A stretch of 64,000 nt of DNA from Salticus scenicus (GCA_963930645.1 CAWVNO010002543.1:1-64000); one strand, 5' to 3'. Counted from the first letter of the stretch, positions 1 to 12,058 are shown. Made by a program: numbers and translations. The notes: generated from the sequence alone by a model not told the origin.

Positions 1-25
1 GATACAGCGTCCACAAAAAAATGAT

Positions 26-60
<35 letters not shown>

Positions 61-199
61 CACAGACAGACACACAGACAGACATTTTCTGAAAACTATC
101 AATTCGTGTTCAGGACATCCCAAAACGTGTAGATCCGTCAAAAAACGGAGGTCGAAAATTTTCGCGAATCCAATACTTTCTCTATATTACATATAGAAG

Positions 200-232
<33 letters not shown>
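1..232 (+). mobile_element. 3' part of GC-rich retroposon (first-copy edge)
   Basis: This is the 3' part of the element seen whole at 41888-42532. It begins inside a (GACA)n/(CACAGACA)n microsatellite, runs through a unique stretch of about 100 bp, then has a short hairpin (ACTTTCTCTATAT, a TAC loop, ATATAGAAGAAAGT) and ends in a run of more than 25 A. A 3' hairpin followed by poly(A) suggests a non-LTR retroposon on the plus strand. The window starts inside it, so its 5' part is not visible here. No coding potential is seen. Confidence 0.6.
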
Positions 233-233
<1 letters not shown>

Positions 234-1440
234 CATTATTTAATTTCCTTAATCATCATTAAATACAGAACAAAGCTTGTTTATTGTTTAATCTACTAAT
301 TAACGTTAAGAATTTAAAATTTGTAACTTTTATTTCCCTGTTTTTATAAACGACCTTAATATAAAGTTAAAGGTACTTGCTTTAATATGGCTCCTGCCAA
401 TTTTAACAAATTTGAAATTTGATAATTTAATCTTTTTACGAGCATTTTATTAAATGTTAAATGTTTAACATATATAAATCTATAAAGGTTTAAAAACTGT
501 TATTTAATTAGTTTAAAAAATTTAAATCCCAACAAAGGTTAATGACAAAAGTACTTACTCCTTTTTTTTTTTCACATTTCCAGACACTAAAATTCCTATT
601 GAAGTTAATACGAAACACAAAAATTTCCTTTGTTGTGTGAATGTGTTGCTTACACAATATTTTTGAAATGATTGGAAACGTTGGATTTGTTTCGGATTAG
701 TTTAAAAAGCGTAGAATTGCCCACAAACGTAAACAAAAATTAAATATTTAACAGAAACTTTTCAATCACTTAACAGATAGAACATTGAAAAAGGCGAATG
801 TTTCAGAAAGTTTTCGGAGAGCATACTTAAATGTGTTGCTATAATGAAAAATTGTAAGCTTTTTGCAATATAACTGAAACATTCTGTGTTGTGTTGTTAG
901 CGCTTATCAATATTTTTATTAAAATTGAATATTATTTCAAAATTAGTCAAATTATCTATCTATATCTCACATATATTAGAGTACTACAAATTCTTAACAG
1001 ATCAACAGCATATCAAATTCATGAACTTCTGAACATTTAAATGTATATACATAATAATACTTTACATGTGCTTTTGCACCCCAGACTCTTAAGCAATGGA
1101 CAAGAAAAAAAAGGCTTATTTACAAGCCACACTTTCCTTTTTTCTTTTTTTTTTCATAAGATGGGAGTGAATTTGGGGAAGACAAATCTCACAATACCTT
1201 ATCAATAAATAAAATATTTCGTTAAATAATTCAGCCCTCTATAATATAAGCCCCCATACAATCCTTCATATTAAATAAAATATTTTTAATAATAATAATC
1301 CAGTCCCCTATAATGTAAACCAACACAATATGGCTCTTAATTAAAAAAACCCTGATGGCCACTTAAAACTCCTGCCTCCTGCCCCCTTTTACCAATCAAT
1401 AACCAGTAGAAATAATCATAGTTAAAAATCCCTCAAATGA
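233..1440. other. AT-rich spacer, no gene seen
   Basis: The sequence is AT-rich with scattered homopolymers. The frames are broken by stops and show no recognisable protein, RNA or element boundary. A somewhat less AT-rich patch at about 1080-1400 also shows nothing I can name. Confidence 0.6.
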
Positions 1441-1466
1441 AAAAAAGAATGCACGCCCTCGCAATA

Positions 1467-1594
1467 TCTATCTATCTATCTATCTATCTATGTATCTATC
1501 TATCTACATATATATATATATAATAAAATAAATTATAATAATAATAGCGAAGAAAAAAGTAATAATTATAATAATAATAATAATAATAATAATA
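1467..1594. repeat. (TCTA)n, (TA)n and (AAT)n microsatellites
   Basis: A TCTA tetranucleotide run at about 1467-1505 is followed by a short TA run and then an AAT run at about 1563-1594. In the second copy the AAT run is longer (about 43864-43909). These tracts feed low-complexity leucine and phenylalanine codons into spurious minus-strand reading frames. Confidence 0.9.
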
Positions 1595-2834
1595 AACTGC
1601 GGAGTGAATAGAAAAGTAAATAGATTCTTCTGACACGGACAGAGCAAACAATCTCGAAATTCATAAAAAAGAAAAAAAAAAAATCACGGAATATGAATTC
1701 AAGAGTACTCTGCGGAAAAGCGCTGAGGCATCTCCGGTAAAGAGCGAGCGTGGAGACCATCTTCTCGAGCATACGAAAGAGCCAAGGATGCTTATCACAT
1801 CGCTGGAAAAAGCAGCACAGTTGTAGACCATTTATTTCTAAAATGGACGAGCATCCATTATTGATCATATCAACATTCTCAGGTGAGACTGGTTACGTGG
1901 TTTATTTCTAAGTGACCATCCCTCATTTTAAATAAAGAGAAAAATTCAGCAAAAAAAAAAAAAAAAAAAAAGAGCCTAACTATATAGGATTAAATTAATC
2001 TAAGATAAGAATTTTTTTCTTGTAAGTCTGTTATTAAGTCCAATTATTCTATTTTATTTTACTTGTGATTATTATTATGATGAGCATACTATTTTTCAAT
2101 TACAAAAAAAGAATATAATAACTGAAATAAATAAACTATCAAATCTAATTATTCTACTTTGTTTCTTAATTATTATTATTGTGAGTATATTACTTTCTAA
2201 TTAAAAGAAAGAATATAACTGAAATAAATATAAAATCAAAAAAGGAAAATAAGATGAAGTCTGTTATTAACTCTAATTATCCTATTTTATTTTATGTGTG
2301 ATTACTATTTTGAGCATATTATCTTCTAATCAAAAAGAAATATCTATCGCAATAACTAGAATGTGGATTATGGGGTGTTGCGGGAATCTATACATCACTG
2401 ACAATAATCAATTCTGGCAAAAAAGTAGAAAATCGATCCCTAAGGAAGGAAGTTAGTTCCTACACCTCCCTTGTTCCGATTAATTCCTGTACACTCCCAA
2501 TTAATTCCTATACCTATCTTATTCTGAACATTTTGACACTTTTTTTTTTCATTAATGCGCCGTTACATTGTGAGATATTACGAAGAGCGAAAAGTGACGC
2601 CGTTCTTTTCATATGCCGATATTCGATTGTCATTTATCAGCTCATCGTATACTTGAACTTGCGTGCTAGGAAATACCAGTAGAGATAGATATACGGTATT
2701 TTATTCTTTTTGAGTTAAGAAAGTGTAGTAATGCAACATTTGATACAAAAAACATTTACGATGTTTGTCCAAGTGCATTAAATATTCATAAATGCTAAAT
2801 GTGTTTTCTAAGAATAGTTCTAGCAGTTTTGATT
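1595..2834. other. Spacer with internal similarity, no gene seen
   Basis: A less AT-rich patch at about 1690-1860 is open on the minus strand but matches nothing I recognise. From about 2030 to 2340 there are loosely repeated segments (variants of CTAATTATTCTATTTT and AAGAATATAACTGAAATAAAT at about 90-130 bp spacing). These look like a degenerate local tandem repeat. No RNA gene is seen. Confidence 0.5.
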
Positions 2835-3515
2835 TTTAAGACTCGAATCAATCAGGACGACCAGAGAATGAAGTGGAAGTGTGGAAGTGAAAGAAAATCC
2901 GAGTCACGCCATCTACAAACTGTCAAACATTCTTAAACAACATCAGTTCACATGGAAGAGCATTTGCAGCAGATTGGTAAAATAAACAGAGCAGTTGTTT
3001 GGGTCAAACATGATCTGCCCCTTGAAAACAAAGCTAACCGATAGAGCTCATACAACTTAGTGCTTCATTGTCACAATACTGAAATACTTTTTGATTGCTT
3101 GATAAGTGAAGATGAAAAATGGGTCCTTTGTGTTGATTGAAAATGCCAAAAGCAATGTCTTTCTGTGAAAGAATTTCAATGAAATATTGCTAAGCTGGGT
3201 GTTCTGTGCGTTTCGTAGAGTATTTGAGAGTTCGTTCATTTTGAGGTCCTGAAAGATGGACAAATTGGGAAAACACACATTTTGTATGTTGGATCCAGTT
3301 AACCATACAATTGGATCCAGTTAACCAATCTTTAACTAAAAAGTGACTAGCGATTGTAAAAAAAAAGTCGTTTTTCGTGCAACTCAATAATGCAAAACAG
3401 CACTGTGAAAGGCGGACCGAAAAAGAAAAGAAGAAAGAAAAACTTGGATGCTATTTAACTTGCGATCTCCAGATATTTTGGTCGAAAACTAGTTGATTTT
3501 GGCATTGAAAATTCT
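2835..3515 (+). pseudogene. Mariner-family transposase pseudogene
   Basis: Reading the plus strand across frames gives a recognisable mariner transposase order. An SGRP motif comes near 2852, then a second helix-turn-helix region ending in HLQQIGKINR (about 2960), then SEDEKWVLC with the first catalytic Asp at 3111-3113. HFEVLKDGQ follows near 3236, then LNNAKQHCERRTE near 3383. Intact family members have HDNA at the last motif; here the catalytic Asp is Asn (3386-3388). There are several in-frame stops and at least two frameshifts, and the C-terminal SPDLAP region is not found. A 20-bp direct repeat lies inside at about 3291-3330. No terminal inverted repeats were identified. It cannot encode an active transposase. 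Confidence 0.8.
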
Positions 3516-4660
3516 CACACTAGATTTCAAATGATTGTTGTTAATGAGGGTTATTACACCAGTGATTAAATTTAAACACGTGTTAAAAAATTATATGTTT
3601 GAATTTACTTTTAAAAAAAAGACATTACTTTTCTGTCCCTGTGAAGTCGTTCCTTCACATATATGAGTTTTAATTATAGCTTTAAATAAAGGCAATAATT
3701 AATTACTATATTTTCAATAAATTAAATAGCTAATAAAAATAGATAACGAAACTCTAAATTACTTTTATATTTATTCGCTTTTATCTAGATTACATATCTT
3801 AATTTTAATAATACCTTATCCCTTATGCTATTAATAAATCTTCTGAGAACAAAAACATATTCTTTTTAAATGACATCTCTCAAAATTATAATCTCTCCTA
3901 AATCATTTAATAAATAAAATATAAAAAAATATTATTTTCATTTATCAACCGTTGTATACATAATTACATTTTCATTCTTTTAAAATTGCGCAAGTCAACT
4001 TTGTTATAAATAAATTAGGCTATAATTCCCGTTGTAATATCATTAAAGGGGTAATTTATATTTTTTATGACAGGATGTGCAATAATTCGCAGACTTTTGT
4101 CTCGCTTTCTTAACGGCTTTCTGGTGATAAAACTTGGCATTGATGATTGGCGTTATTTCTTTAATGGACGTGCAAAATTCAAAAGATTTATATTAATTTG
4201 ATCTAGAAACAATGGATTAGCTTTGGCTGGAAGGTTTGGCACTGTTTTAATAATCTTGGCGTAATTCAGCAGTCCGGTCTTGATTGCGACTCGGTCAACT
4301 TAAGATTCTCTCGTTAACTACTGGTGTAAAAAGCACGTAATTCGCGAAGCCCTCTCTCTCTCATCTAACCCTATGTATGTCTGTTAAACTTTATAATAGA
4401 CATTTTAAAATACTTTTTATTAAAAACTTTCTTGATTTCCATAATGCCTAATAAAGATGATGCTGCAAAATTATTAGTTTTTCTTCTTCACGGTCTGAAG
4501 TTTACTGTTCCTGGAGTTATTTAGAGATCTCAGCCTATTTCTCAAGTACACAGTTATAGTATACAGTCCCACTAAAATTATGTCACAAAATGTGCAATAT
4601 AATCAACAATTTTAAATGGCTTTTCGTCAATGTGCATATATACTATTTCTTGTTTTAAAT
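3516..4660. other. AT-rich spacer, no gene seen
   Basis: A less AT-rich patch at about 4070-4360 could be an old element fragment, but no frame gives a recognisable protein. Poly(T) at 4671-4696 is 26 nt here and about 17 nt in the second copy. Confidence 0.5.
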
Positions 4661-5038
4661 AAGCTAAGCCTTTTTTTTTTTTTTTTTTTTTTTTTGCAAT
4701 TGAGATAGTGATTAAGAAAAAAAACTTGCTTTTCATTATATGTTTGATTAACTTGTCCATGGAGCTCGGGTTTTATTTTATTATTAATTTAAAAAAAAAG
4801 TTTTATATTTCGTAGTTTTACAATACGTAATAAATGCCACATTAGATATACCTACAAATACATGAACAGTAGTGTGTAATATACAATAGTAAATTATTAT
4901 TAAAAAAAATAATAGACAATGCAAGACAATATTTAAAATCAAGTTTCTATTTTTAATTTTTTTTAATTTTAATTAAATGTGTAGTTTATAAATAATTTCT
5001 TTTTAAATATACAATTTTGCATAAAAATTAAAAGGCGT

Positions 5039-5043
<5 letters not shown>

Positions 5044-5098
<55 letters not shown>

Positions 5099-5247
5099 AT
5101 ATATATTTTTTATTTTTTATTTTATTATTATTATTATTATTATTATTTTCTTTTTTTTACTAATACATTTACGCTAATACATTTCTAATACATTTCGCTA
5201 ATACATTTCACTGATACATTTTAAATGTTTTCTAATACATTTACGCG
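5044..5247. repeat. (TA)n microsatellite plus CTAATACATTT minisatellite
   Basis: A (TA)n tract at about 5044-5104 is followed by ATT repeats. Then come five to six irregular copies of a unit based on CTAATACATTT(CG) between about 5157 and 5247, spaced about 13-22 bp apart. The same block is at about 47347-47537 with a shorter TA tract. Confidence 0.8.
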
Positions 5248-7212
5248 TAAGTATTGAAATTGATATAAAACTTTGTAAAAAATTAAACTTGCAGGGTAAA
5301 ATTGACGTCATTATAGCTCTAAAGGTTTATTATTATTATGTTATTTCTGTTATTTTTATTTATTTATTTTCTTATGTGGGAGGAAACTTTTTGTATCAAT
5401 TTTCATGTACCTGTTGCTTTTATGTGACTAAAATTTGAGACATTTATTTATTTATTTAATTATTGTTTTATTACATAAATAATAAAACATGATGAAAATA
5501 AATTATTACTTTATTCCGCCTAGTAATATTTTGATTTTATTTTTCGTATATGTGTTTTCATAGAAACAAAATTTTAAACAAATATATACATATATATGTA
5601 AATATACTTTCTTAAAACATGATTAATGATGATAACCTAGGAAAGTTCGTTTTACATATAATTTTAACATTTTAGTATAAAGAATGCTTTGAAAGTCCTT
5701 GTTATTTCTTCAGTCCTTCCTTTTGAATTCATCAAAATTTGCATAAAGTACAATTCATTTCTTCCTTTAACGAGTTTTCACTGACGTGAAAACGAAAATG
5801 AAACTTATTTCAAAATATTTTCCCTTTGCTATTGTTTCACAGAAAAGTTTAGAAATTCTAAAAATATTGCAAACTTCACAATTGTAAAACTCAGCCTAAA
5901 GGGAATAAATTGAAAAAAGTTAAAATTAAAATTTTTAAGTAGTATTGAATCGATATGAAATTAATTTATAATTTTTCTTTTGTAGATACTGTGCCTTTTG
6001 CGTAACTTAATACATACAGTGTTAAAAATAATCTAAAAATGATTAAATTTGTAAAATTTGTGTTTGCTGTACGGAATGATTGTTAAAAAATTAAATTTGT
6101 TTAGTTTTCAAGAAATCGTAGTAAATATTTTAGATGATAGTTATATAATCAATGAATAATTACACAAAACTTATTACGTAATATAGTGAAGTGTCAACCC
6201 ACTGACTTAAGTAATGTAATGTGTATCATGTAAAAATTGTATTTCTGTTGCTGTTTCACATATTAAAAATTAAACACTTTAGAACATCCAACACTCTTTT
6301 ACAAAGTTAAAAAGTGTCAATGTCTTCGGTTTTTGTATTCGTGTTAATTTTATCTTGAATATTTGTGAGTAATTTGAAATCAATTTATGATATTTGGGTT
6401 TACCGAAACATGTTCCTTATTTAAAATATTATGAATAGTGTTTTGTGTGCAGGGATACACAAAAGTGTTCGGAAGCATTCTAGCCTACGAGACATTTTTT
6501 TAATGTCTGTTATAATATATTCATATTGCTGAACACAAAATGAAATTAACATGTATTAGATAAATATTCATAAATATTTTTTCCATAAAATATGGTATGA
6601 TTAGAACTAACAGTCACACATGTAATTAAAATATATTTACGGATAAAATGTGACTAAAAAGGAAAAAAAATAGACAATCAGTTTTTTTTTTTTTTCAAAA
6701 ATTTGTAAGAAAGTAAGAAAGTAGTTAAAATATATTTAGGTGATTGATCGTTTTCGTCTATCTACCTCTCTATTATTTTGTCTGTTTGCATGTAATCTAA
6801 CTGCTGTAAATATTTAGACAAAATAAGGGCTATAAATGTATTAGATTTGCATTTTCAGTTTTCGTAAAATAATTATTATACTTTTCAGTAATGTTTATAA
6901 AAGAATATTTTGGTTAGTTACACCAACCTGAATTAGTCTTTCTCTCTGTCTTTTTGCACACGCTTTAATAAAAAAAATTAAAAATAACATATTTTTTATA
7001 TATCAAAATCATTTTGGTATTTTCTCTATGGAAATTTCTACAAATAGCGCAAATAGTTTGTGCAGAGGGACTCACAAAATTTACATTGCATTACGGTCTA
7101 TGAGAGATACATTTAAAACATGTATCCAGATTTCTATCCTACAAATAATAAAACACAATATATAGTATTAAGGTGTAGAATATAATTTTATGGGGAATAT
7201 GCAGTTTCATAT
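5248..7212. other. AT-rich spacer, no gene seen
   Basis: No recognisable reading frame, element end or RNA structure was found. The stretch contains only short homopolymers and AT-rich words. Confidence 0.55.
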
Positions 7213-7925
7213 TTATGATGGTTCATTTATACCCAGAAGTTTCCTTTTATCATAAAAGAACCTCTCTACTGCTACAACACCTAAAAATGGGCCTTTACCA
7301 TCATTCATTGCAACAAACAAATTAGTTCCTTTGATTGTTTTTTACGTTTTAAATTTCCGCTACCCTTAACAAAATATGACAAGGCTGCAATATCGACGAT
7401 CCAATCCTGTTCTTTGACAACAATTTTGTTGGCTCCTAGTTTGTTAGTAGCAAAGCTTCTGTTTGTTTTATGTCCCCGCCTCATCCATTCACTCAGGTTT
7501 TCCCTACAATTTGGCGCAATAAACTTGTTCTTTTTACTCTTATTGCAAAAAAAACTACTTTGTTTAAACTTTAAAGCTATTTCTTCGCTTTATACTTTTG
7601 TGTAAAAAATAATAGCTTTAGACTTAAAAACAGTGTTTGTTTTATTTAAGTTGCTTTGTTCCAAATGTCTTTTTTCAGGAGGAGTTCTCAAAGTATTTTG
7701 CAAAAGTATAGTCAATATCAGTTTTTCGATAGATGTTAAGATATTTGAGAATTCGTCTGACAGGTACCGAGTCATTTGATACACATGATAAAGGTTGTTC
7801 CATCTGGTGCTCCATCTGGTGTTTAATAATTCTACTTAGCTTAGCTATAAACGGTTCTATAACTTCCCCCTCTTCATACCTGATAAAGAAAAATCTGTCG
7901 GCGTGAGAACTTACAGCAACTGTAT
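7213..7925 (-). pseudogene. Unrecognised frameshifted coding-like region
   Basis: Three minus-strand reading segments abut in different frames and together read like one protein of about 230 residues. Segment one (about 7925-7690) contains HADRFFFIRYEEGEV and SVPVRRILKYLNIYRK. Segment two (about 7690-7340) contains TPPEKRHLEQSNLNK, one stop at 7590-7592, then NCRENLSEWMRRGHKTNRSF and EQDWIVDIAALSYFVKGSGN. Segment three (about 7335-7213) contains LFVAMNDGKGPFLGVVAVER and ends at a stop at 7213-7215. The composition is varied and protein-like, unlike the surrounding AT-rich noise. A CAG just upstream on the minus strand (about 7926) could be a splice acceptor. I do not recognise the family: it could be a decayed host gene, a mobile-element protein or an endogenous viral remnant. 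It has at least two frameshifts and one stop, so it is probably not functional. Confidence 0.45.
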
Positions 7926-8234
7926 TTTAGATATTTTAGGAAGATAGTTTTACTTTAATATCTTCTAGATTATCTTATTTTTTTTTTAGTTTCAGAAAGG
8001 AATGTTCTAAGCTCTAATCATACACTTCAATACGTGGAAACACAAACCAATCATAAGGTAAGTTGTATGCATGATTTTTATAATATATAGCACTATTTTC
8101 AAGTGGAGGATAAAGTAGATTTAAAAATGAATGTCACCTACAATTACAAATAGACTAGAACAATATACTATTCAAATAAGTGTATATATGCATTTAGTTT
8201 AAGGGAAGAAGATAATATCAAAATAAATACAAGC

Positions 8235-8237
<3 letters not shown>

Positions 8238-8284
<47 letters not shown>
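8238..8284. repeat. (TA)n tract at the edge of the 3.7-kb unit
   Basis: A pure TA dinucleotide run. The 3.7-kb tandem units join inside matching TA-rich tracts (here, at 11829-12053 and at about 15452-15511), so these tracts are the likely recombination or slippage points. Confidence 0.85.
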
Positions 8285-8289
<5 letters not shown>

Positions 8290-8599
8290 TTTATTTATTT
8301 ATTATGAAGTTTAATGAATTGCAATATTATCAAGACTTTATTAAGCATATTAATATATATAATAAGCAGTAAAATTATTCACTAATTTAAAAAAACTGAA
8401 AAAAATGCTACATAATCTCTTATCTCTTAACCTATGCTCATATTTAAACAGTTTATAAACTGATCATGAAAAACATAACTATTCACATTTCCAGTACGCA
8501 AACTCTTAGTTGATTTCTCCTCCAATTCATAAATCGTAACTGCTCCAGTTTACAGAAACGTAAATAATTATACTTAGAGCTCATGAGAACATAGTTGCT

Positions 8600-9520
8600 C
8601 AAACATATACTATGCGCACTCAATAAATCCTGCAAGGCAATAAACAAATACGTCGAATGGCGGAGGGAGGTCTCTTCGAAACAGTATTATCCAAAGCATC
8701 CCAGATGTACTAAAAAATGTTCATATATGGGGATTTCAGTGGATAATGTGCATCGCTAAAGTCAGGAGTTTGATCATGGAGTCACTCACTACCAAATTTC
8801 GACGTGTGAGGAGTGGATTATCCTGATGGAATGGTCTAAGTTGATCAAAGTTCACAAATGACATGAATGGTTGCAGATGATCGGGCATGATGCTTACGTT
8901 TCTGTCACTTGTCGGAGTCGTATTTTGACGTATCAGAGGTCCCACATCACACTAATTACACATTCCCAATAACATAGCAGAGAGCCTCCGCGAGCTTCAA
9001 CTGTCAGATGCGTCCATGTAGGATCAGTAGGTTGACGCGGTTATCTGCATACTCCCACATATCCATCGACTAATATAATTAGAAACGAGATTCGTCAGAC
9101 AAGGCAACGTGCTTCCAGTCATCAACAGTTCATTGACGTCTTTTAAGGGACCAGGTGAAGTTTTGCAGTCAAGATCGGTGTACGAGTGGGCGAAAGCCCA
9201 TACCAATGTGGGTCTGTTGAATAGATCTCACGCTGGCACTATTTTAATGCCGCAGTATTCAAATCTGCTGCAATTTGATGCAGGTTTGCACGTATGTCAT
9301 ATTTAATGATTCTCGTCAGTCGCCATTTGCCCCGTTCTTTCACATCTTTTTTCCGCCAACAGTGATGTCGGAGATTTGATGTTTTACCGGATTCCGTATA
9401 TTCATGGTACGATCGTGAAATGGTCGTACGTGAAAACCCAGATTTCATCTCTACTTCGTAGATGCTAAAACCTTTATTTCGTGCATAACCGTATTTAAAG
9501 TCGCTTAAATCTTGATAATC
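8600..9520 (-). pseudogene. Tc1-family transposase pseudogene, unit 1
   Basis: On the minus strand a helix-turn-helix N-terminus (DLSDFKYGYARNKGFSIYEV, then SGFSRTTISRSYHEYTESGK, about 9510-9380) leads into KDVKERGKWRLTRIIK. After breaks comes DDWKHVALSDESRF with the first catalytic Asp at 9096-9094. MGPLIRQNTT and PDHLQPFMSFV follow, then FHQDN with the second Asp at 8822-8820. The C-terminus reads PLKSPYMNIF, stop, YIWDALDNTVSKRPPSAIRR. In active Tc1 relatives the motif is SPDMN-(I/P)-(I/F)-E-H-(I/L)-W-D. Here the third catalytic Glu codon is a stop (complement of 8710-8712) and Asp is Tyr in SPYMN. Frameshifts separate the blocks, so it is dead. Terminal inverted repeats were not located with confidence. 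Confidence 0.88.
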
Positions 9521-9653
9521 TGCTGCTGTAGAAGCAATCTATCTAACAGCTATCTAACAGCTTTGACAACCACTTGTTATCGCATAGACGACAGCATCGT
9601 ATTATTGCGATTGGTTTCATATCTCTGTTATTTCAACCGCACGCCTTTATCAG

Positions 9654-9684
<31 letters not shown>

Positions 9685-9835
9685 TTCAATGAATATATAT
9701 AAAAAAAAAGTTAAATTAAGCCAACATATGTATAGTCCAAATGTGCATATTAGTAATTTGCATTAAAAAAAAAAAAAAAAAAAAAATCTTAAAAGTTCAA
9801 GAGGCATCCCACTAAAAAAAAAAAAAAAAAAATCT
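9654..9835. repeat. Poly(T) and two poly(A) tracts
   Basis: A T run at about 9654-9679 and two A runs at about 9765-9786 and 9814-9831 flank a 90-bp linker. Lengths vary between all four copies in the window, as expected of unstable homopolymers. Confidence 0.85.
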
Positions 9836-10330
9836 GCAAATGCAATTGAACTTATAATTTATGTAACATAAATTACTCGAAACTGGTGAAAGGATCAGAA
9901 AGGGAAGCAAAACATGAAGACAAGTAGTCTATCTAAAGAAAAAGTTAAGTAACGAATTTTATTCATATTTCAATTAGAGAAAAAAAATAACTTTCTAAAA
10001 CTAAACGAAAAAAGGGAAAATAGTTTTTATGAAAATATTATTCAGTATTTTCGAATACGAAAAGCTACTTAATTGAATGGTATTTGATAGTATATAATTC
10101 ATAATAAAATTTTAACGTTTTAAAAATCAAATTATATACCGTAAAATTCTGATAGTAAACACCTACCCATACATCACTTGCTCCATGATTTTCAGATGTT
10201 TTCATTTTACAAAAACCTTCCGTTCACTCCGCTATTATTATCTGAATTTTTTCATAAAATTTCAGCGTTTTAAATGTTCCTGATAATGTCATACCTTCCG
10301 ATTTTAATTATTTTTACATATTCTTTTACT
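9836..10330. other. AT-rich linker between Tc1 and the LTR-like block
   Basis: Present in all four units with only small differences. No reading frame or element end is recognised. Confidence 0.5.
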
Positions 10331-10334
10331 ATAT

Positions 10335-10698
10335 TTCCTTAATCTTTTCCTCCTCTCCTACATGGCGAATACTGGCCATGTCTAATGCTACAGCATTCCA
10401 CGGAAGTGCTCTCGGGAAGCAATCATATGGCGCATGATGTTGCTATTAACCAACACTGTTCATATGTTGTTTGGGCTTGTTTTAAAAGATTGTGTGAACT
10501 TTGTATAAAGATTGTGAAATTTGTATATTACCTGTATGAACTTTGTAAATAGACTACCACTCGGCGCCGGTCCTCTTCACTTCCATGCAAATTTGTCGCC
10601 TTTTGTCACGGGAGAACTCTGCTCTAACGACCATTGTAATTTAGTTTTCTCTTATTTTTTTTTCTTGTTGTTTGTTTATGCAATAAACATCGGGGGCG
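10335..10698 (+). mobile_element. LTR-like dispersed repeat, full form
   Basis: A less AT-rich block shared with 29080-29421 over its whole length, and with 14116-14330 apart from a deletion. In order it contains GTATAAAG at about 10503 (TATA-like), then CACTCGGCGCCGGTCCTC at about 10559, and CAATAAAC at about 10681 as a possible polyadenylation signal. That order resembles the promoter, R and U5 parts of a retroelement LTR. No matching second LTR or primer-binding site was found nearby, so a solo LTR or a retrotransposon 5' UTR is inferred. Confidence 0.45.
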
Positions 10699-10739
10699 TC
10701 CAATAATAACTGAAACCTACAAGACACATTACATATGTT

Positions 10740-11190
10740 TTTGCACAATATTCAAAGCTGGTACGTCATACCAGTTTGAGATGAGGGACAACACGAAAAT
10801 TGTTCTAACAAAATGTTTAACACGGTTGATGTTTCTAGTATGAATGTTGATCGAATATCATTTACAGACGAAGCTTATTTAAATCGGGTTGGTGTATGTA
10901 AGAATCAAGATTGGAGTTTTGGGGTCATCGGAAATTTTTGGACATTTGTACTACGCATAATCATACTATTGCTAAAAAAATTCCGTCCTGTCAGCAATTT
11001 TCTGAGAAGACATCATTTCTCTTTTTCTGGCCAGAAACGGTGTTGACTGACTGGTATACTGCAAAATTTAAATATTTCTTTAACATTGAACAAATGCTAG
11101 AAAATCATGCTCGCCCATACAAAACACGTTATTTTTTACTCTTCAAATTACTTCGATGTTACAGTTATTGCAGTGAATTGTGAGACAGAT
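10740..11190 (+). pseudogene. Mariner-like DDE transposase remnant, unit 1
   Basis: Plus-strand frames give NVDRISFTDEAYLNRVGV with the Asp of FTDEA at 10867-10869. In another frame comes SFLFFWPETVLTDWYTAKFK, which corresponds to the GPFFF-(D/E)-xTV-(T/N)-GxxY region of mariner-like transposases. FTDEA with a downstream FF...ETV block is typical of the mariner-like group often annotated in arthropods alongside DUF4817. The N-terminal DNA-binding part and the remaining catalytic residues are missing or unreadable. Frames shift between the two blocks, so it is not functional. Confidence 0.6.
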
Positions 11191-11299
11191 AAGAATAAAG
11201 GTATGGACTGGTCTCAGTATTATCAGTCTATCTCTGATCTCAGTTCCCAGTCTATCTCCCTACTCATAGCATACGATTACTTTCTGTGAGGTATACCTA

Positions 11300-11822
11300 A
11301 AAGCACTATTTACTACAGCAATCATTTTAAACACGAGAAGGTGTAAGAGGCGACTTGTCCAGCTTGAAAGTCGATTTCTGGTGACAAAAAAGAGAATCAC
11401 TGGCATTTTTCTTTTTTTTTTTTCTTTCTAAAGGCTTTGCATTACGCGCTTTTATCTATATCCGATTCCGAGATATTTATTTTTTAGGGTTCATTCATAA
11501 ACTAACCTTTTATCTTGCAATAAAAATATGAGACTCGGATGAAATAAATGTAGTATAAGAAAGAACAGCTTTTAATTGATAAATATAACACTTTAGAATT
11601 ATAGAGGCATTAATCTGTATTACAAATAATTTGTTTTTAAACAAATCTAATTTCGCTATATTATGTTGTATCTAAATACAATAAAAAAAAATCCATTGCG
11701 CAGTTCTTGTAAAAGATTGTGTGATATTGTGTTTTACAATCACGATATTTCATATCCAGGGGTTTTTCTTTAAAGGAAATATAAACATGTATATATATTT
11801 TTTTATTAAAATTATACTAATG

Positions 11823-11828
<6 letters not shown>
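11300..11828. other. AT-rich spacer, no gene seen
   Basis: It follows the transposase remnant in each 3.7-kb unit and is nearly unchanged between units. Nothing recognisable was found in it. Confidence 0.5.
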
Positions 11829-11899
<71 letters not shown>

Positions 11900-12000
11900 T
11901 ATAAAGAAAAAAAAAATAAACTAAATAGTTGTTTTTTCTTTTTTTTATGAGACATATATATACATATATATATACATATATATACATATATATATATACG

Positions 12001-12053
<53 letters not shown>
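11829..12053. repeat. Compound (TA)n/(TACATA)n tract at unit junction
   Basis: TA runs at about 11829-11893 and 11946-12053, the second with interspersed CATA and CGTA variants, flank about 50 bp of A/T-rich sequence. This is the junction between the first and second 3.7-kb units. Tyrosine/isoleucine-only frames across it are artefacts. Confidence 0.9.

Positions 12054-12058
<5 letters not shown>

Larger units (their letters stand above)
8238..11955 (+). repeat. 3.7-kb tandem unit, copy 1 of the first pair
   Basis: It matches about 11990-15563 with an offset of about 3770-3782 before 10476 and about 3629 after 10632. It contains a Tc1 pseudogene on the minus strand, two A-rich tracts, an LTR-like block and a mariner-like transposase remnant on the plus strand. 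Unit-specific differences include the absence of a 10-bp insertion (TTTAGGCTCC) that unit 2 carries near 12961, and an intact 155-bp segment at 10477-10631 that unit 2 lacks. Confidence 0.9.

Noticed and set aside
1566..1868. 100-codon minus frame ending in poly-leucine (104 codons at 43867-44181)
   Set aside because: Much of it is translated AAT and A microsatellite, and its length changes with the microsatellite. The remainder matches nothing I know.
4578..4760. Lysine-rich minus frame over poly(T) (and the 63-codon plus frame at 46929-47120)
   Set aside because: The frames depend on homopolymer length, which differs between the two large copies.
10521..10706. 61-codon frame inside the LTR-like block
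   Set aside because: It lies across a putative promoter-to-polyadenylation region, is lost in unit 2, and has no recognisable motif.
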